A stretch of 64,000 nt of DNA, taken from NCBI GenBank assembly GCA_001941135.1, contig MSHL01000042.1, positions 40,428-104,427 of the forward strand, read 5' to 3'. Made by a program: the position numbers and the translations under genes. Positions 28,701-35,889 of this stretch are shown in pieces (within the stretch, counting starts at the first letter, position 1; each line of letters begins with the position of its first letter). Origin of the DNA: Ruminococcus sp. Zagget11 (lineage in GTDB: Bacteria; Bacillota; Clostridia; Oscillospirales; Ruminococcaceae). Under the pieces are notes generated by a model, which did no database searches, was not told the origin of the DNA, and worked only from the letters and a program-made list of their open reading frames with translations.

Positions 28701-29353
28701 TTTCACAGACACCCGCAAAGCTATCTGTTTCGGAAATAGCCGAAAAATACGTTGTTGCCGATGAAAACGCTCCTCCTGCGCCAAGGGGCAGGAATTACTA
28801 TCTCGCCATACCCAAGGGAATGTCTGCGGCAGAGGTGGGTACTGCCGTTCATGCATTTATGCAATTTGCGGATCTTATGTCGGTAGCTGACGCGCCGAAT
28901 ATCCGTGAAAGGATAGCGCTTCACGCCCGTGAGCTTGGACAAAGGGGCATTATTACCCCCGAACAGGCAAAATGCGCCGTGCCCGAAGTAATCGAGCCCT
29001 TTTTCGCCACAGATTTATGGCAAAGGATGGCTAATTCCGCCGAAATTCTCCGTGAAAAAAAATTTCTTGTAAAAATTACTGATTTAATGCTTGACGATAA
29101 GGCTTTTACGGTTTATAATGGTAGTATGGGAATGCTTCAAGGCGTAGTGGATTGTCTTTTCAGAGAATCGGACGGTTGGGTGCTTGTGGACTACAAAACC
29201 GACAGAAATGTCTCCGGTAATATACTGATGGAACGGTATAAAAATCAACTGCTTTTGTATGCAAGGGCGTTTTCGATTATACTTGATATGCCCGTAAAGG
29301 AAGCATTTATATATTCGTTTGCCCTTGGCAAAGAAATCCCTGCCAATATATAA
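25724..29353 (+). CDS. addA: ATP-dependent helicase/nuclease subunit AddA
   Basis: AddA is the UvrD-type helicase and second nuclease of AddAB, 1209 residues. Walker A is SAAAGSGKTAVL (about residue 20). Later helicase motifs are VTFTNDAA, MIDEFQDSN, VGDVKQSIYRFR, IHSSKGLEYPYVF and VAMTRAKNQL. The C-terminal nuclease domain has GTAVHAFMQF and LVDYKTDRN. GAGGAGG at the end of addB serves as its ribosome-binding site. A membrane-anchored helix-turn-helix protein follows 14 bases later. Confidence 0.96.
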   Translation: MPQWTDEQLSAINAAGGAVIVSAAAGSGKTAVLIEKLKRILTDTETPISADRIIVVTFTNDAAAQMKQRLSDALSAELENDPENQYIAGQLELLPKAKISTISAFCFDLIRDNIGSVSVDPGFRIADQGEEDILVQKALDELIEEQLAPSHPKNAEITALIDFFSPNQRSVRRFAAVAAELRDKLLSQPFCEEYLDNAAQMYSGNYKEHPLYKFYCEELCRQLETAAKAADEFAALIDRYMAPEYTGAKEPNPYTKMRDEVTFVIKYLEKVMANPEIGHRTPVFINENGDKTFGTFTATKIKSEDIREQCKLMRNLYKSIIAGGAKSIPKNAVCSPLFANPDDIRTDMEIHAKYCQLLSGFMKDLDKKVAELKAEKNVLVFSDGERLAVELLCEKSGDKIVRTPLAKELSEYYDIIMIDEFQDSNRIQSLIFNLLSKNGSADNPGTNLFAVGDVKQSIYRFRNAEPDIFLDRLASSVPCDEAKDGQNRCVLLNKNFRSSIGVIDFVNDVFSAVMSPNVGGLVYDKSHRLVKGSAIEGDFDTELIITEYEKGSEDKGAQLEAKAVAARIKKLLAENPDVKASDICLLFRGRRYMSVFAAALTDSGISACCDSSENLLDTREASALINLLRAVDNASSDIPMAAALMSDMFMFTAENMTEAAYMTGSSLYAKIRECALDEADVSEELREKAKGFCRTFEDIRGFAAQGTTEQLVRYIYDRTDFLQIVSVYPDGALRKANLLLLAKTAAQYDSSGGSGQGLSGFIRQINIMREKGEELSGATPDSGGGESVTIKTIHSSKGLEYPYVFLCRLNTEFSGMDQRAPLIFSAEYGAAFNISDSKRFTTYDSFPRKIMKSVKRSSNINEEMMLLYVAMTRAKNQLFVSLACEEGSTIDAFGKGDNISSAYSAENANSMADWITCALSRYVKACDDKGNIYLHLGEHKVRMTYPTMPAADERAAEAPANTDNGTPLPTADEETALLFEKKLAYGKNYPLELSQTPAKLSVSEIAEKYVVADENAPPAPRGRNYYLAIPKGMSAAEVGTAVHAFMQFADLMSVADAPNIRERIALHARELGQRGIITPEQAKCAVPEVIEPFFATDLWQRMANSAEILREKKFLVKITDLMLDDKAFTVYNGSMGMLQGVVDCLFRESDGWVLVDYKTDRNVSGNILMERYKNQLLLYARAFSIILDMPVKEAFIYSFALGKEIPANI

Positions 29354-29367
29354 CAGGAGGTAATATC

Positions 29368-29853
29368 GTGTCTGATAACAACACCTATAATCCTAACCGC
29401 CGTCCCGGCTCTGAGCAGTCTCAAAGACCACAGAGCAGATCCTCTGCCGCACCCAGAAAGCCCGCAAATCCACAGATGATTACCCTGCTTTCCGCAGTTA
29501 TTTTCGGGATATGCCTTATCATAGCCGCAGGAATGATAAGGGGCGCTGTAAATAAGCTTACCACAGCCGTTACGGAGCAAACCTTCAGCTCCAGCTATTC
29601 GTCCCCGTCAACCATTACCGTCAAAAGCACCGCGGAAAAGAATTATTTCACGGCGGATGAAGCGGCTGATTATCTTAACCTGACCGTAGACGATATTACC
29701 GCCGCAATAGCTAAAGGCGATATTGACGAATACATTAAGACCTCCTCAGGCTATTCCATAGCCAAGGATGAGCTTGACTCCTACTTTGACAATGAAGCGT
29801 ATCAGACACTGGTGGGAAATAATTCATCCTCCTCTTCCGATGGTGAGGAATGA
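29368..29853 (+). CDS. Membrane-anchored helix-turn-helix (excisionase-like) protein
   Basis: A 161-residue protein starting with GTG behind AGGAGG. Residues 1-36 are polar and basic (Pro, Arg, Ser, Gln). One transmembrane helix spans about residues 37-57 (MITLLSAVIFGICLIIAAGM), a Ser/Thr linker follows, and then a 50-residue module (YFTADEAADYLNLTVDDI...SGYSIAKDELDSYF) like the winged-helix HTH_17/excisionase fold. The basic N-terminus predicts an inside start, which puts the module outside the cell. If so it would not bind DNA but may bind envelope partners. Function unknown. Confidence 0.6.
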   Translation: MSDNNTYNPNRRPGSEQSQRPQSRSSAAPRKPANPQMITLLSAVIFGICLIIAAGMIRGAVNKLTTAVTEQTFSSSYSSPSTITVKSTAEKNYFTADEAADYLNLTVDDITAAIAKGDIDEYIKTSSGYSIAKDELDSYFDNEAYQTLVGNNSSSSSDGEE

Positions 29854-29893
29854 CGATTTTTCCTTGCTTTTTCAAAAAAATTTGAAAAAGCCC

Positions 29894-29921
29894 TTGACAA
29901 ACAGAAAAAAAGGTGTATAAT
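29894..29921 (+). promoter_or_regulatory. Sigma-A promoter of the infC-rpmI-rplT operon
   Basis: TTGACA, 16 bases, TATAAT, about 210 bases upstream of infC. The predicted transcript begins near 29928 and carries a long leader. Confidence 0.88.
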
Positions 29922-29927
29922 TATTCC

Positions 29928-30100
29928 TGTTGGTGCGTGTTGCGCCATATCAAAAATAAAGCAGAGCGTCCGTTCTCACCGTATCGCAAAGCGAATACGG
30001 TCAATATTTCCGATTTTCCTGCCGCACGATTTTCTTTTGCGCGGTGCGGTTTGTCTTGAAATTTCCGGCGGAGCTTTTGCTCTGCCGTTTTTTGTTTCGG
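29928..30100 (+). promoter_or_regulatory. L20-type autoregulatory leader with terminator hairpin
   Basis: The roughly 190-base leader holds three hairpins. The first is CCGTATCGC with GCGAATACGG (one bulge), about 29979-30000. The second is CCGCAC with GTGCGG. The third is CGGCGGAGC with GCTCTGCCG, followed by T6 (about 30067-30092), a good intrinsic terminator. In Firmicutes the infC-rpmI-rplT operon is repressed by L20 binding its leader and promoting termination. The position and terminator fit that class; a covariance-model match was not possible here. Confidence 0.65.
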
Positions 30101-30131
30101 TTAATAATTTTATTTAGTGGGGGTGCTCGCC

Positions 30132-30659
30132 ATAGCAAACAAGGATAGCAAGAATCTTCAAATTAACGAGGAAATCCGCGACAAGGAAATACGCGTAATC
30201 GGTCCCGATGGAAGTCAGTTGGGAGTTATGTCCGCAAGAGAGGCACAGAGAATTGCCAACGAAAAGGAACTGGATCTGGTAAAGATAGCTCCTCAGGCAA
30301 CTCCGCCCGTATGCAAGATAATCGATTACGGCAAGTATTGCTTTGAACAGGTTAAACGTGAAAAGGAAGCCAGGAAAAACCAAAAGGTCGTTGAAATTAA
30401 GGAAATCAGAATGTTTTCCGCAATTGACACCCATGATTTTGAAACTAAGGCTGCTCAGGCAAATAAGTTTCTCAAGGGCGGTGACAAGATAAAGGTTTTG
30501 GTTCGTTTCCGCAAACGTGCTATTGCTCATCCGCAGCTCGGTGAGGAGCTTCTCGAAAAATTCAAGGATGCCTGCTCCGAATACGGCACGGTTGAAAAGC
30601 CTGCTAAGATGGAGGGCAAGGCTCTTGTAATGTTCATTGTTCCGAAACAGAGCAAATAA
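30132..30659 (+). CDS. infC: Translation initiation factor IF-3
   Basis: IF-3 checks the start codon and keeps 30S subunits free. The protein aligns from INEEIRDKEIRVIGPDG through CKIIDYGKYCFEQ and the C-terminal IAHPQLG region, about 175 residues. I place the start at the ATA codon at 30132: the strong Shine-Dalgarno GGGGGTG (30119-30125) lies six bases before it, and the resulting N-terminus matches Firmicutes IF-3, which begins at a rare AUU. The alternative GTG at 30117 has no upstream ribosome-binding site and sits partly in that purine run. A non-standard start would allow the known IF-3 self-repression. Confidence 0.85.
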   Translation: MANKDSKNLQINEEIRDKEIRVIGPDGSQLGVMSAREAQRIANEKELDLVKIAPQATPPVCKIIDYGKYCFEQVKREKEARKNQKVVEIKEIRMFSAIDTHDFETKAAQANKFLKGGDKIKVLVRFRKRAIAHPQLGEELLEKFKDACSEYGTVEKPAKMEGKALVMFIVPKQSK

Positions 30660-30686
30660 CAATTTATTTTCAAGGAGGATATATTT

Positions 30687-30884
30687 ATGCCAAAGCAAAA
30701 GACACATTCCGGTGCCAAAAAGCGTTTTAAGGTTACAGGCTCCGGCCTTGTAAAGTACCAGAAAACAAACAAAAGACACAGACTTACACAGAAGGATCAC
30801 AAGAGAAAGAGAATCGCCCGCAATATGGGTATTTCTTCCCCTGCCGATGCTGCTAATCTGAAGCGCCTTATGCCTTACAAGTAA
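30687..30884 (+). CDS. rpmI: 50S ribosomal protein L35
   Basis: A 65-residue basic protein with the L35 signature MPKQKTHSGAKKRFKVTGSG and the RRM-like HRLTQKDHKRKR tail. AAGGAGG precedes the ATG. It is the middle gene of infC-rpmI-rplT. Confidence 0.98.
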   Translation: MPKQKTHSGAKKRFKVTGSGLVKYQKTNKRHRLTQKDHKRKRIARNMGISSPADAANLKRLMPYK

Positions 30885-30930
30885 GGAGCAGGCATTTTTG
30901 ACTACTATTTATTGATGGAGGTATAATAAT

Positions 30931-31284
30931 ATGGCTCGTGTAAAGGGAGCAATGGCTACTCGTAAGAGAAGAAATAAAACTTTAAAGCTGGCAAAGGGCT
31001 ATTGGGGCGCTAAGTCCAAGCACTTTAAGATGGCTAAAGAAGCCGTTATGAAGTCCGGCAACTACGCTTATGTGGGCAGACGCCTTAAGAAGCGTGATTT
31101 CAGAAGACTTTGGATCACAAGAATTTCCGCAGCTTGCAAGCTCAACGGTATGAACTATTCCACATTTATGAACGGTCTGAAAAAGGCTGGCATCACCCTT
31201 AACAGAAAGATGCTTTCCGAGATCGCCATAAATGATGCAGCAGGCTTCACCGCTCTTACCAAAAAGGCAAAAGCTGCTCTTTGA
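30931..31284 (+). CDS. rplT: 50S ribosomal protein L20
   Basis: A 117-residue basic protein with the L20 motifs [36 protein letters not shown] and [13 protein letters not shown]. It binds 23S rRNA early in 50S assembly and is the likely repressor of its own operon through the leader. GGAGG lies upstream of the start. A terminator follows 13 bases after the stop. Confidence 0.98.
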   Translation: MARVKGAMATRKRRNKTLKLAKGYWGAKSKHFKMAKEAVMKSGNYAYVGRRLKKRDFRRLWITRISAACKLNGMNYSTFMNGLKKAGITLNRKMLSEIAINDAAGFTALTKKAKAAL

Positions 31285-31297
31285 TAAAGATTTTCAC

Positions 31298-31341
31298 GGT
31301 TGTTTCACAAGGGGTCATTGCCGATTGTGAAACAGCCTTTT
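31298..31341 (+). terminator. Terminator of the infC-rpmI-rplT operon
   Basis: GGTTGTTTCACA and TGTGAAACAGCC form a 12-bp stem with one G-U pair around a 16-base loop, followed by TTTT. The T-tract is also the first bases of the downstream tandem repeat. Confidence 0.88.
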
Positions 31342-31633
31342 GCTTTTGGAGAATGGAGATTGGATGATTGAGAATGGATTTTAGGTTTTTGGATAATAGA
31401 GATTATATGATAGAGAATTGATTTGAGGCTTTTGAATAATAGAAATTGGATAATGGACAATAGATTTTGCTTTTGGAGAATGGGGATTGGATGATAGAGA
31501 ATGGATTTTAGGCTTTTGGAGAATAGAGATTAGATGATAGAGAATTGATTTGGGGATTTTGAATAATAGAGATTGAATAATGGACAATAGAATTTTGCTT
31601 TTGGGGAATGGGGATTGGATGATAGAGAATGGA
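31338..31633. repeat. Nested C-poor tandem repeat (7 / 42 / 127 bp)
   Basis: Seven units of 41-44 bases follow one another. They come in three types in the order 1-2-3-1-2-3-1, giving a higher-order period of 127-128 bp (copies begin at 31338, 31465 and 31593). Within units a 7-base rhythm of the form ANAATGG is visible. The plus strand has almost no C, so the strands are strongly skewed. The array ends shortly before the SpoU methyltransferase gene. It has long open frames on both strands, but these look like by-products of the composition. Confidence 0.85.
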
Positions 31634-31704
31634 TTTCCGTTATTTATCCTCGAATTTCTGTTTCCGAATTTCCGCCCTTTGGCTTTGAAAGCAGGTGTTT
31701 AATT

Positions 31705-32502
31705 TTGCCAAAACAAATATCCTCCCGCGAAAATGATAAAATAAAGCTGTATCGCCGCCTTGCTTCCGATAAAAAATACCGCAGGCGGGAAAATATGTTT
31801 GTATTGGAGGGCATAAGGCTGATTACCGATGCGGTCAGCGCGGGGACGGAACTTTACTGTGTCTTCGCCTGCGAAAGCGCTGCGGAAAAATATGCCGACT
31901 TCTTTTCACTTATCAGCGGAAGCATTGATGATGAAAGGCTGTTTCTTATACCCGATTCATTGGCAAAATTCCTTTCGGATACGGATAAGCCTCAAGGCTT
32001 TTTTGCGATAAGTCGCTGCAAAACACTTGACAAATCCTTTGCATATGATAAAATTAAAAGCGGCGGCAGATATTTGCTGCTGTGCGATATTCAGGATCCC
32101 GGAAATATGGGTACTATGCTGCGGACCGCCGAGGCATGCGGTATAGATGCCGTGTTCCTCAGCGACTGCTGTGATATTTACAGTCCAAAGACTGTCCGCT
32201 CCACTATGGGAAGTCTTTTCCGAATGGATATTGCTATCGCTGAAATAAGCGAAACCGTATCTGCACTGAAAAATTCGGGAATAACCGTTTATGCCGCCGT
32301 TGTGGACGAAAAGGCAAAAAGCCTTACAGATTGTGATTTTTCCGCAGGCGGTGCGGTTATGATAGGTAACGAGGGCAACGGACTTCCGAGCGATATTGCC
32401 GCTCTTGCCGATGTACCCATGACCATACGTATGAGCGGCAGAGTAAATTCACTGAACGCCGCTATGGCTGCGGGAATAATTATGTGGGAAATGCGTAAAT
32501 AA
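31705..32502 (+). CDS. SpoU/TrmH-family RNA 2'-O-methyltransferase
   Basis: A SPOUT-class methyltransferase acting on rRNA or tRNA ribose, about 265 residues. The N-terminus has the substrate-binding domain (NMFVLEGIRLITDA). The three SpoU motifs are visible: DIQDPGNMGTMLRTAEACG, GNEGNGLP and SLNAAMAAGI. I choose TTG 31705, with AGGTG 7 bases upstream. The frame is open 90 bases further back, but that part lies at the edge of the repeat array and has no family similarity. The dprA remnant follows. Confidence 0.88.
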   Translation: MPKQISSRENDKIKLYRRLASDKKYRRRENMFVLEGIRLITDAVSAGTELYCVFACESAAEKYADFFSLISGSIDDERLFLIPDSLAKFLSDTDKPQGFFAISRCKTLDKSFAYDKIKSGGRYLLLCDIQDPGNMGTMLRTAEACGIDAVFLSDCCDIYSPKTVRSTMGSLFRMDIAIAEISETVSALKNSGITVYAAVVDEKAKSLTDCDFSAGGAVMIGNEGNGLPSDIAALADVPMTIRMSGRVNSLNAAMAAGIIMWEMRK

Positions 32503-32524
32503 TTACGGAAAGCTGGAATTTACT

Positions 32525-33744
32525 ATGGCTTATGACAAGAACACTCTCTACAGAGTCTGGGCAGTAATGGTTTTCGGTTCGGGCACACATATGCTGTATG
32601 ATGTGAGTAAAAATTTCGATACACCGGAAAATATGTACCTATCCCTCACCGACAATTCAAAGCTGGCGGGCTTCAATCCGCAAATTGCCCAAAAGGTAAA
32701 AAAGGTTCCCTTTCCGATGCGGAACAGATGCTGGAGCACTGCGAGAAAAACAAAATCCGTATCGTTACCATTGACGATGACGATTATCCCGTAAAAATAT
32801 CCTCCATATACAACCCGCCCACGGTTTTGTTTTACCGAGGAGATATTTCCCATATGGATGATGAAATTACCATTGCCGTATGCGGGACGAGAAATCCATC
32901 CCTGTACAGTCTTAAGGTCTGTGTGGGACTTACAAATTCCCTTTTGAGCTTCGGCATAAGCATTGTAAGCGGTTTTTCGGACGGTATTGAAAAGGAGGCT
33001 CAGACCAGCGCCCTGCGAAAGGGATATAGGGTGTATGGCTTTGTTCCTGCGGGAATTGACGATTATCGCAGCAAAACATATATGATGTTCAAGGATTTAA
33101 CCGCTGCAAGAGGTGCGGTAATATCCGAATATCTGCCCGGAAATAAAAATTCCTATGTAAACTTCGGCAGGCGCAACAGGCTTATGGCAGCCGCATCCTC
33201 GGGCGTATGTATCGTGGAAACCGCGGAGAAAAGCGGCTCGCTTAGCATTGTGGAGGCTGCCCTGTCCCATGGACGGGATATATTCGCCGTTACACCTCAC
33301 GACCTTTTCGACCCTGCATATAAGGGAAATGTGGGTATTATTCGTGACGGCGGAACGCCTATTATGGGCGCATATGACGTTTACAGGGAATACTTCGGTT
33401 ACACAAAGACACCTCTCCCCCGTGAAAACGAAAAGGGCGCTTTTGACCGATTCAATATACCCTCACCGCAAGCCGATGAGAACGATGCGCCGAAAAAGCA
33501 CCGTAAATCGGCGGCAAGGGTCAAGGAAGCTGCCGTTGAAGCCCCCAAAAAACGTGATTTTTCATCTCTCTTGAAAATGGAACGAATGGTAGCCGAAACG
33601 CTGAATGCCGTTCCCGACCCGCTGCGCCCCGATGTCATTGCGGAACGCACGGGAATAGGGATTGACGATCTGCTTACCCTGCTTACGGATATGGAGCTTA
33701 GCGGCATTGTAAAAACCGTGCAGGGTTCTGTTTCACTTGAATAA
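32525..33744 (+). pseudogene. dprA: DNA-processing protein DprA, interrupted by a -1 frameshift
   Basis: DprA loads RecA on incoming DNA in transformation. The N-terminal part (from MAYDKNTLYR) is in one frame. After AAA AAG at 32699-32704 the protein continues in the -1 frame as GSLSDAEQMLEHCEKNKIRI and then the Rossmann core (CGTRNPSLYS, VSGFSDGIEKEAQ, ISEYLPG, FGRRNRLMAAAS, EKSGSLSIVEAAL). The C-terminus has a winged-helix domain. The run is A6; A7 would restore the frame. The site reads A_AAA_AAG, the dnaX slippery heptamer, so recoding is possible but not shown. The core is divergent from typical DprA. Confidence 0.8.
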
Positions 33745-33809
33745 TGAACACATTACATACCGCTGCGGTGTACGGCGTGTGGATATAGATGATAAGGAGT
33801 GCTGACTTA

Positions 33810-35888
33810 ATGTCAAAGCTTATAATAGTGGAGTCGCCCTCAAAGGCGAAAACAATTCAGAAGTATCTCGGTAACGGCTACGAGGTTGTGGCTTCAATGG
33901 GACACGTTAGGGATTTGCCCGAGTCTAAGCTCAGCGTGGATATAGAAAACAACTTCACCCCCGTCTATGCAGAAATTAAGGGCAAGGAGGATGTTATCAA
34001 AACCCTCCGCAAGGAAGCAAAGAAAAGTGAAATTGTCTACCTTGCAACCGACCCTGACCGCGAGGGTGAGGCTATTTCATGGCATTTGGCTCAAATGCTG
34101 GATATTCCTCTTGATTCACAGGTAAGAGTTACCTTTAACGAAATAACAAAAACAGGCGTTACCACAGGTATGGCCAATCCCCGCTGCATAGACCAAAATC
34201 TGGTTGACGCCCAGCAGGCAAGACGTATCCTCGACAGAATAGTGGGCTACAAGCTGTCACCTTTCCTTTGGAAAAAAATCCGCCGCGGACTTTCTGCGGG
34301 ACGCGTCCAGTCCGTTGCGGTAAGAATGATAGTTGACAGGGAAAAGCAAATCCAAGCATTTAAGCCCGAGGAATACTGGTCAATTGAGGGCAAGTTTACC
34401 GCTCCCTCCTCCAAAAAGCAATTCAGCGCCGCCTTTACGGGAATAAACGGAAAGAAGACCGAGCTTCATTCCGAGGAGGACACACAAAAGGTTCTCGCTA
34501 TGCTTGAAAATGCACAGTACAATGTAACAAGCGTAAAGAAATCCGTCAGGAGAAAATCCCCCGCGCCTCCCTTTACTACCTCAACCATGCAGCAGGAGGC
34601 TTCGAGAAAGCTCAGCTTTAACACAAACAAGACCATGCAGGTCGCACAGCAGCTTTATGAGGGCGTTGATATTGAGGGAATGGGCGCTGTGGGTCTTATA
34701 ACCTATATGAGAACCGACAGTCTGCGTATTTCCGATGATGCAAGGACTGCGGCATACAAATACATTGAGGAGGCTTACGGAAAGCAGTATCTTCCCGCAA
34801 CTCCAAAGGTGTATAAAACCAAGGCAAATGCACAGGATGCCCACGAGGCTATTCGTCCCACAATGCCCGATATGACTCCCGACAGGGTAAAGAGCAGTCT
34901 TACACCGGAACAATTCATGCTGTACCGCCTTGTTTGGTCAAGATTTATAGCAAGTCAGATGTCCAACTGTGTACTGGACACGGTAAATGCTGAAATTGAA
35001 GCCAATACCTGCAATTTCAAGGCTACGGGATTTTCCGTTAAGTTTGACGGCTTTACCGTACTCTACGAGGAAAGCAAGGACGATGACGAAAACAAGGTGC
35101 TGCCCGTCATAAATGAGGGGGATGTACTGAAATTAAAGGATATCGAGGGTAAGCAGCATTTCACTCAGCCCCCTGCCCGCTACAACGAGGCTTCATTTAT
35201 CAAAGCGCTTGAGGAAAGCGGAATAGGCAGACCGTCCACCTATGCCTCCACTATTTCAACCATAATCAACCGAATGTATGTGGAAAGGGACGGAAAGCAG
35301 CTTAAACCCACAGCTCTCGGCGAGGTAACAACTCAGCTTATGAAAGACTGCTTCAAGCAGATTGTTGATATAAAGTTCACCGCCAATATGGAAGCAAATC
35401 TGGATAAGGTGGAAACAGGCGACAAGGACTGGGTGGAAATCCTCAGCGAATTTTACACCGACTTCGATGCTACCTTGAAAAAGGCAGAGGTCACTATGGA
35501 GGGCAAGCGAATTAAAGTGCCCGATGAGGAAACCGATGAAATATGCGAGGTATGCGGAAAGCCTATGGTTATTAAGCTGGGCAGATTTGGCAAATTTCTC
35601 GCCTGCACAGGCTTTCCCGACTGCACCAATACCAAGAAAATCGTCAAGGACACAGGGGGAATATGCCCCAAATGCGGCAAAAAGGTATTACAGAAAAAGT
35701 CCAAAAAGGGTAAGAAATATTTCGGCTGTGAGGATAATCCGACCTGTGACTTTATGACATGGGACACTCCCACATCAGACAAATGCCCCAAGTGCAACGA
35801 TGGCACAACCCTTTTCAAAAAGGGCGGCAAGCTTTTCTGCCTTAAGGAAGGCTGCGGCTATGAAATAACTGTCAAAAAGGATAAGTAA
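33810..35888 (+). CDS. topA: DNA topoisomerase I (type IA)
   Basis: TopA relaxes negative supercoils. The product is 692 residues from MSKLIIVESPSKAKTIQKYL. The Toprim acidic residues are in ATDPDREGEAISWH, and the active-site tyrosine is in GLITYMRTDSLRIS. Three C-terminal zinc ribbons are present (CEVCGKP, CPKCGKK and CPKCNDG). The start at 33810 has AAGGAG upstream; an ATG 21 bases earlier is less well placed. The dprA-topA-trmFO order is standard in Firmicutes. Confidence 0.97.
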   Translation: MSKLIIVESPSKAKTIQKYLGNGYEVVASMGHVRDLPESKLSVDIENNFTPVYAEIKGKEDVIKTLRKEAKKSEIVYLATDPDREGEAISWHLAQMLDIPLDSQVRVTFNEITKTGVTTGMANPRCIDQNLVDAQQARRILDRIVGYKLSPFLWKKIRRGLSAGRVQSVAVRMIVDREKQIQAFKPEEYWSIEGKFTAPSSKKQFSAAFTGINGKKTELHSEEDTQKVLAMLENAQYNVTSVKKSVRRKSPAPPFTTSTMQQEASRKLSFNTNKTMQVAQQLYEGVDIEGMGAVGLITYMRTDSLRISDDARTAAYKYIEEAYGKQYLPATPKVYKTKANAQDAHEAIRPTMPDMTPDRVKSSLTPEQFMLYRLVWSRFIASQMSNCVLDTVNAEIEANTCNFKATGFSVKFDGFTVLYEESKDDDENKVLPVINEGDVLKLKDIEGKQHFTQPPARYNEASFIKALEESGIGRPSTYASTISTIINRMYVERDGKQLKPTALGEVTTQLMKDCFKQIVDIKFTANMEANLDKVETGDKDWVEILSEFYTDFDATLKKAEVTMEGKRIKVPDEETDEICEVCGKPMVIKLGRFGKFLACTGFPDCTNTKKIVKDTGGICPKCGKKVLQKKSKKGKKYFGCEDNPTCDFMTWDTPTSDKCPKCNDGTTLFKKGGKLFCLKEGCGYEITVKKDK

Positions 35889-35889
35889 T

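Noticed and set aside
31381..31587. Minus-strand ORF in the tandem repeat (Ile/Ser/Leu/Tyr/Pro-rich)
   Set aside because: It arises from the C-poor repeat composition and lacks start signals and family similarity.
31338..31633. CRISPR array
   Set aside because: Units are directly adjacent and degenerate, with no constant repeat separated by unique spacers and no cas genes.
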